Part shown: piece by piece, positions 47,601 through 56,600 of the stretch
Layout: each line of letters opens with the position of its first letter
Position numbering within the stretch: the stretch's first letter is position 1
Source: Stercorarius parasiticus
Lineage: Eukaryota; Chordata; Aves; Charadriiformes; Stercorariidae
Direction: 5' to 3'
Length of the DNA stretch: 64,000 bases
NCBI GenBank assembly: GCA_013396915.1
Contig: VWZL01005133.1
Coordinates: 172,730 to 236,729, forward strand
Translations under genes and position numbers: made by a program
The notes under the pieces: generated by a model
Database searches by the model: none
The model's input: only the letters and a program-made list of their open reading frames with translations
What the model was told of the DNA's origin: nothing

Positions 47601-50600
47601 TTGGCACTGAAGTGGAAGTGGCAAGTCCTCCCCTACACACTTTACAGTCTCACTGGCAGAAAATGACCCTACCAGGCATGTAGGTTATGTGCTGAAGAGA
47701 AACTTTTAAAAAGAAGTAAAACCACTGCCCACTGTCCTAATCACATTCACCTGTCAGGTAGGGGACACACTTTAGAAACATGGAGTAAAATCCTGGCTTT
47801 GCTGCAGTAATGGCAATACTAGCAAGGACTTAGAGAGGGCCTGAAATCAGCAGCCCTTCTTAGTAGAAGCATTGCTAGAAGCGACCATAAAAGTCTATTT
47901 TTGCCCACACATTTAGCCATGGGGAATCTAGGGCATCCAGTCCCTGCAAAAAATCCCCACAGTGTTGAGGGAATGGAGGGAGATGTATATGTAGCAGTAT
48001 TTGGCACTGGTTTATGCTCTTTGGAGCCCTGCGGGGACTGTCAGTACAGAGCCAGGGCTCCTGCTACCTCTGGGCTAATTCTGGTGACCTGACAGCATGT
48101 CTGCACTTGGTTTGAACTCACCTCTGTAAAACTGCAAGGCACAGCAACATGCTGAGATCTCCAAGTGGGTAGAGCACTGGGTGTGTCTGTATCAGACTAT
48201 TATTCTGATACTTTTATGAACATCTTGTTCCACTGTAGCATCTTTGGAAGGGCCAGGCTTGCTTTTTATATATCCCATTTTCTATACACTGCTGCAGTGC
48301 AGCAGCAACAGGGGAGAAACAGCTCTCCCCAGCCTGCCTTAGCACTCAGCAAGGGAGCGGTATGGTGGCAAATTCTCTACTTCAGCTTCAATTATTAAGA
48401 CACACGTACTTAGAGCCGAGTGTTGTGCATGGAAACATGCCTGTAACTGGTTTTTGCCTGAGGATGTCAAAACAGATCAGACAAGAAGAGGTGAATTTCT
48501 GTGTTGGTGTGTGCATGCAATTGTGTTATACGCGAATCATGGGAGATAATGCAGGGCATCTTACACTGATGAACATGAGCACAACTTTAACAATGCTACT
48601 TGCTTATGGGTGACACACACACTGGGAACACTGGGGAAACTGCAGCATGCCCTGCTCGGAGCCGACTTGGGGTCTGCAGCCTGTCTAATGATCAGTGCTT
48701 GGAGTTTGCTGGTGCCTTGGAGTTGCCTAGGCAAGGGGGAACACTGGCTAAAGGGATGGCCATGGAACTGGGGTTATCCTGTGTGGGCTTTTCCTCTGCC
48801 TCTGAATCCCCACAGCTGTCACACCTTCCCCCATTTCTTGCCTGAGACACAATGAGCAGGTCTGGATGTGAACTTCAGTTATATTACTTGTTCCCAAATT
48901 ATTTTGTTTCTTTGGTCTGTTACGTGGGAAGGGGGCAGACAGTCTGGGCTGCAAATGCAAGTCTAGATGTCAGCAGAAAGCTCAACAGCACCAAGGCCAG
49001 GGTTTGGTCAGAGCTCAGAGCTGTCTGCATCCCTTAACGTATGGGCCTTTGGCATTTGTGGCTGCCCATCTCCTTTGTAAGTGGTGAGGACAGAACACTT
49101 TTGCTTTTTTTTCAAGCAAACAGATCTTTGTTTTTCTTTTGCAAAATCCCTTCAAACAAGACAACGACTGTAGCAGTAATTAAATACATGAGTCACAAGC
49201 CAACCGCAGTATAAAATCAGAGAAGAATGTGGCTATGAGAATGAGAATAAACTATTGCTGACTTTGACCCAAAATGCCAGATGCAGAGACTGAAATAAGA
49301 TGCAAATGCCAATGGACTGTGTCTTGGGTTTCTGTTTTGAACAATGTCACTCTGATTTTTGCTTATCAGAAGTGGTTCAGCTCTCAGCTTCTTAATAAGG
49401 AGGGCAACTAAAGTTTAAAGCTGTTAGACTATCTCAAAGATAATGCAATGCACATTTGAGATGTAATTATGACCTTTGGATGTACAAATTCCTGTTTTTC
49501 TCCCCGGTACGAAGGCCAGAGGCAGGGAGAAGTTCCCTCTAGTGGCTGTACCAGCTAGGATTTCATGTAATGCATTTAAGGGCCGGTATCATCATGCTAA
49601 AGATTTGTGAGCACATGCCAGACAAATGATTTCTTCTATGATCTGTGTCTTTGTGTAGTTTATCCTTTGCCTTTAAACCAGATTATAAAATTCAATGGGC
49701 AGCCACAGTTTGTGTGTACAGAAAGTAGTACGGTATTTATTTTAATCTGAATGTCTCATGTCTGATTTTATTTAAAGAGCACTAAGTGCTTCTCCTCTGA
49801 CTTATCTAATCTTTATTAGACTACCTAATACTTTGTCTCCCATTCCTCCCTCCATAAAATGAATCTGTCTGCTTTTCTGTAAGTACTGGACCTCATTAAT
49901 CCATGTCTATAACTGAAGAATGCAAAACCCGCTTCTGATTTGAATCATTAACTCACTAAAGAGAAATGTAAGCACATTTCTTGTGCAACGCTGAAAAGTG
50001 GAACTGAACAGAAAGCAGGCAGAAACTCCTACTTAATGGCTCATGATTACTGTAGTATACTGTGAATAGATTTCCCTTCATTTCTAGCTTACAAATCCCA
50101 GAGAAAGGACCACAAACATTGCTTGAGCTCATCTCTTTTTGAGTAAGCTGTTTGGTGAGCCATCAAACATGAGTTCCCATGAATTTGTGCCACTTTTGTA
50201 GAGCCTGTCACAGCCAAGGGATGAACCCCCGGTTCAGATTTCCTCTTGATGGAGGCAAAAAAGAGATCTTTTCCCCCTACCTGGGTGGCTGTTTTGCCAA
50301 AACTTGTAGGCACATAACTCTGTGAAGTTTCGTCCCCGTCAAGCTGAGCTGAGATCAGCCACTGTCTCTAAGAGTTATTAGAAGGGGAAAGATGGTCAGA
50401 AATACATGAACACAGAGCTTGAGTGGAGAAAACTCTTTTCCTTAAGAAACCATGCTAAAAAACAGCTTCTCAGGATAGCATTTACTTTCTGCATTTTCTC
50501 CACCTGGCTAAGAAAAATAAACACTTAAAACATCTTGCTACTTTAATTCCTGGCTTTCCCACATTTTGCTTACTGCTGGAAACAGAGCTGCTAACCATCC

Positions 50601-53600
50601 ATCTTTAAAAGAAGCAGGGAAACAATTTCACTTCAGATTCAGACCTTACAGTGGCATCATTGTAAATAACACATTTAAAAATAAAATAACTATAAAAAAC
50701 ACCTGGGCAAGAAAAGCATATTTTTAGTGTTACCTTTTTTCCCAGTCAGCATCTGGAAGAATTCAGGGCAGTGAGCATTGACTATCTGTCCCACGTCAGA
50801 TGAAGGCCAGCAGCTCATGTTATCCCACATTCCAGCACATCTGCCTGGGGGGGCAACAACGAAACACCATGCGCATCTCCCAGTAACGAAACACTATGAA
50901 ATTTCTCACAACAACAAAACACTGTGAAACACTATGAAACATCTCCAAGCAACGAAACAGCATGCAATATCTCCCAAGGACCAAGGCAGCTGTGGGAACA
51001 AAGATGCTCAGTACTCTGAAAAGCAAGCTGGATGAGACAGACCAAGTCCTGCTGAGACCTGTCGAGACCTGGATAGGACAGAACAGTTCCTGCTTGCTTC
51101 AAACCAGTCCCAGCAAGCTCCAGGCCTGTCCCATTCTGGTCCTTGACTCCACTGGTCTTTACTAGCCAAACAAAGAGCAACTTGGGCCCTTGTAAACTTT
51201 CCATCAGGCCTTTGGCTACCCATCTGTCTTCTGGTAACGTTGAACAGCCCTGGAAAGGTGAAGGAAACCAGATGTGAAATTTTTTAGCTCATTTTTCAGC
51301 CTTCCTAAAGCTTCTACTTTGAGTCACCCTGATGTTTTCCTTACATAATCCTTTTGTAAACAGAAAAAGATACAACTTGACTAGGAGTTGAAACAGCTTC
51401 AGAATGATACTGGGCGAAGGGCAGAGAGGAACGGTATCAGTGTCATGCCTGTATCACCATAAATATTCCTCTGCTTGTTCATGTCTTTCATTATACCAAG
51501 ACTGTGCTAGAGTGAATAACACCAACAGACCACTCGCTGGGCTTGGCTGCAGGTCTCAATGGCTTTTCTGCTGCAGGAGAGCAAAACTTTGCCAAGCTCT
51601 GTCAGTCCCTGCGACTGTACAGGGAAGGTCATCACATTTACAGGCCAGGGCAAAACATGGGTACACACCAATATTCTGGCAAAATCTGCCTCTACTGTTC
51701 TTTCCAAGACCAGGCCCCTGAGGGCATGACGTGCTTGTTGGAGGACCCATCTCAGAGCAGCCATTGAACCTGGAGTCCTGCTGGGCTCTCTGCAGGCATG
51801 AGCCCATGGGTCAGTTGCTCTCCCTGAACCTTCTGCCACCTGAGGCCTCCATCAGCTGCAGGGACTGACCGACGCTGTCCAGATTCACCCCATTTCCCTC
51901 AGGTAGGCGCCGGAGCTGCTTCTATTAAGGATGGCCTAGTTGTGGTCCCTTCCTACAGTCGGGGTTTGAGGCAGGCTTTTCCAGCTGCACCCTCAGCTTG
52001 GCTGTGTTGCCTTCTGGTGGAGCTAGCAGAGATGCATCAGGGAGCCGATGGCCAGCGGAACATGGTGTGACAGTGATCTCAACTTAGACATCTTGCTTAG
52101 GTGCTTGAAGCTGGCATGGATGAATTTTGGCCTGTGGTGCAGCGTGTTAATAGAGAAGACCTACAGTTGTTGCCCTTTGTGCCACAGAGAAACCATAATT
52201 CTGGGTTTGCTCCTCTCCAGACACAGGCTGAAGTCATTCAGGCTAGTTCTGTTTTGCCTCCACTCATTGTCACTGGTTTTAGCAAAATCTCCTCTGGGGG
52301 TTTTGTAACATGATGGGGGAATAAGAGGCCACTGGAGCACGCCAAGACCACCCTACACCTGGTGGGTCCTGGCATGTGCCGAATGCCCTGCACACTTACT
52401 GAAAGTAGAGGGAAGTGCTGAGTGTTCTCCTCAAATGCTTTGTGCTTCATAAGGCCAGCCTCCAGTAGCCTGACAAAGCTATTTTCATTTCCAGAAATGT
52501 ATTGATTTCCTCCTGCACAACAGTCCTAGTGCCTGGAATTTTCAACAGCCAGGGCACCTCAGCTCTGATGTCCTCCTTGTGCCAATGTATATATAACTTA
52601 GTAACCATTTACTTCAAAGCAATAGTTTAATTGCAAATGAAACATCACCTTGGGTGATATTTATGCCTAGCTGTGTTGCAGTATTTGGGTTATCAAATCT
52701 TCATGCCAACACCACTGGCATAAAGCCCCCAAATCAGACTCAGTGCACAGAAAAACCTGTTGGGATGGTCTCCTCCCGAGAGGAGAAAACAAAACCCAGC
52801 CAAGCGGTTCCTCCTGCAGGAGGCGGGAGGGCTTCTCACCAACCCTCAGGGAGTAAAGCCAGTGCCACCCACCCCTACCTACCGAAGGAGCCTCCTGGGT
52901 GGAGGCAGAGCACAGCTCTTCTCCCTCCTCCAAGCTACTGGTATCACAAGGGCAGAGGTAAAATACAGAGTCCATTTTTCCTTATACTGCAGCAGGATAA
53001 GAAACACACACTGCTCAGGTACTTTGTGTCTGATTCACTTGCAGCTAATCCTGTGTATTTGTACCATTTTCACAGGGATGTGAGTATTGCAGCAGAGACA
53101 GCGCTGTGGAAGCTTGTCCCTTGCTTTGCCCTTCATTGTGCCATTCCACCTGACGCTGCCTGCCCGCACCAGGCAAAGCTTCCGGGGAAGATGCAGGAGG
53201 GATGGGGTATGCAGGGCGACCTACACCCTGAAAAACTGCATTTCTCTCTCCCTACATGATCCACCAGGGACATGCACTGGATACCCAGAGCTTTGTTTAT
53301 CTATTCTTCAGACTAAAGTCCCTGGATGGGATTTTCTCCACATGGATCTCAGACATGCAGATAATCAAAGGCTGGAAGTGTTTGCAGAATACAAGCAAAT
53401 ATTTTCCAGAATAAAAGCATTACTCCATAATTCACCAAGGTAACAAACCCTACTCAAGTAAAGAACAGCAGAAAGAAATTTCTGGGCTCTCTCTTCAGAA
53501 GCCAATACTTGGGGAAAGATGTGTGTCTTACCCCTGTTTATTTTTCTGGGGTTTCGCTTCCAGGAGGTGTGTTTGCACAGTTACAGAGAGGCGCTTATTT

Positions 53601-56600
53601 ATTCTGGCCACTTTCAGCTTAAGGCTTTCTGCTGCGTGGGTAGCCCTGAGCCCATGGCAGTATGCCTTGTTTGATCTGACTGTCCAGACTTACAAGAGCA
53701 ATTTTGACAGCCATTGGAAATGCTTTCTCAAAGATTTAACATAGTCCTATACTTTTACCTTCTCTCTCTGTAGATTTGGGGAGAGTGGCACAGAGGGTAG
53801 AATTATCCTGTTTAAAAATTTCCAGTAACAAAAGGCCTCAGGGGAATTTTTAAGATTTGGACCCAACTTACATTGTCTCTGCTGAGGAGCTACTATTTGA
53901 CTGAGATAAAACGAGACCATCTGTAAAATGGTATTGCCTGCTAATGCTAGTGCTGGTCCACACCTGCACAGTCCTGTGAAGTTTAGCTTGTTTGCACCTT
54001 CGGAGCTCTGGTGCAGTGGAAATGCAGAGCTCAACATTAGACCCATGTCACAGGATCAAAGCAGAAAAAATAGATAGATTGTCAAACCACCCTCCTCTTT
54101 GGTGAAGGGTACCGGGGAAGGAAACAAACAATACTGATTTATTCATGTCATCAAACTTCTTATATGCAATGAGACAGATCTGCATTCTGGAGTCTCTGTC
54201 AACCTGCCATAAGGTACCCTGTCACTGCTACATGGGCGTAATGCCCTGAAGCTGTGCTCACACCCATCAGCCTACAAGGCTCACAGGGATAAAACAAAGA
54301 CAGAGAAAAATGATCGGTATGCTAAGAAAGCAGGCAATAGATCTTCCCTCTGAGTTCTGCCCTTGTGCCAGGTCATAGGGAAAGAGTTCTGTGTCTCCAA
54401 CACTCTCTGCTAGAGAGGAAGGCTTTGAAACTAAGAAAAAGCCTCAACTCTTGCTCCACACAGTAGCTTATCTCTGGCCAGGACACCCTGCACACACCAC
54501 ATCTCACAGGAGCCCCTTCACTTTCCACACTGATGAGGACCTTGCCACGTCACGGTCCACGAAAGTCACCCAGAAACAGTTCACACTGCGAGATGCTGTG
54601 AATGACACAGGCCTATCCTTAGTGGCTATGGCTGGTCATGCACAAAAAATAGTCACATCTGTTGCCTCCATCCAATGTAATCTGTGAGATGCTGACCCAG
54701 CTGCTGCCTGGAGGAGCTAATACTCAGTTCGTAGGCAAGCTTCAATAATTGCTTGCAGTTATCTCTCTGAGATCCCTTGCACAGGAACACGCTTGCTCAG
54801 CTGTGAAAGGAAAGCTGTCTACATGATGAGGACTCAGTACCACAAGTCCTGCCCAGGCCAAAAAACTCCTTAATATGATGATAAATCTCTGAAATGCAAG
54901 AGCTCTGTTACGTGACAGTAAGTTAGAGCAAGGAGGAAGCAACAAGAACCTTCAGGCCACGTGATTCAAATGTTGGTTGCTGGTATTGATTGATTTTGAA
55001 GGCAAATATAGTTAAGTAAATTTGCACTTACAAGGCTGACTTTATAAAAATATCTGTGTCCAAGATGAGAAGAATTCCAAATCCTCTGCAATTTGCAAGA
55101 TTTTGTTGCTGATGCGCTACCTAGTTGTGAGGACTGGGGTTGAGCAGCTGAGTTAGAAGGCTCCTACAACTCTTGCTGTCATAGTAAAGTCAAAATCCAA
55201 CTCTCGGAGCCTTATAACAGATCTTACCTGTTTTTCTGCTCCTAAATGAGAGATGCATAGAAGATGCATACCTCCTATGGGAAGGAATATGAGGTTATCT
55301 GATTTTGAGGCCACCCAGCTCATCTAAGAGCAGTTTTTAATCCTGCATATTCGTTCAGCCTTTACCTGAGCTCAGGAGCAGTTCATTTTCAGGCGTTCTG
55401 TTCTTTGCCTCCAGGGAGAGAGTCTCAGCACATTTTTCTTCCTCCTTTTTCAGGGCACTCAGGAGGTCACAGACAGGTGGGACAGCTCTGATCTGCAAAT
55501 TTTAAAAGCAGTGGAGTCACTTTTCCTTTTAAAACTTACAGGATTTCCCTCAACAGGATTTCCCCTTCTTATGCTCATATTCCCCATGTAACCCTAACCC
55601 TATCAACTGATTGTGGGGCAATATTTCCTTGAAATACAGTCAATTTCATTGAAATACATTCAATTTCCTTGAAATACAGTAATTTTTCCTAATTAAGTCT
55701 GCTTTTTTTATAGTAGCAGCAGGCAAGCACAGTCTGAGTTTCTGCCTTCTCCCTTTTGCTGACATTACTGTTATTGAGAAAAATTAATGTGTTATTCTGC
55801 TAAATTAAGTACATGAGCAGGATGCTCTTCCAAAAGACTGCAGAAACATACAGGGCACTGCTGGACTCTCCTAGAGCAACAGAGAATTGCAACCTGGCAG
55901 CTCATTTTCCTGGGCACAAGTGATCCAAATATGTCCACTGGGTGTACGCAACCTAAGCCTCTTTCACTGCTGGAAGCTGCAAGAGCCAACCTGAAAGCAG
56001 AATCTCACCCAGATTTTTGCGAGAACCTAAACAGTAATTTGTCCTAAGGTGATTTTTTCACCTTCCTGTCTTGCTCCATCCCCTTTCTCACAAAGCAGTG
56101 TGGAAATGTTATTCTTAATTCAATCTTGATGTAACAATTAAATGTGTGGTTTATGTTATGTGTAGCCGGACCAAAATGTATGTACAAAACGGCTACCAAC
56201 CATTAAAACGGCATGTATTAAAAGTCAGTGCAAATGATTTGTAGGACAAGGTGCCAGTTGTTATGTCTTGCAGTAAAAAAGTACTTTTACCATTTCTATT
56301 ATTTTATCAGTTCACATTATTTTTTACAAAAAAAACCCAAAACCTGAATATTCCCATTATAACAAAGCGGATAATTCCCTCCTCATGAACAAACCCAAAA
56401 GTCTTTATAATTCACACTATGGAACTTACATGTACATGTATATATGCATATGTATATACATATATATACTTAAAATACTAAAAACAAGTCATCAGGATGT
56501 ATTACTTGAAAAGTAGCAGATGATGGATTTTTTAATGTACTTTGTGTAGGAAAAGTTAACCCAGCAGCATCATATTACTACTCAAGCTAAACAAACTTGT

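Noticed and set aside
52654..53259. 201-codon plus-strand open frame in SCTR intron 2
   Set aside because: Intronic and antisense to SCTR, with no recognisable domain or splice structure.
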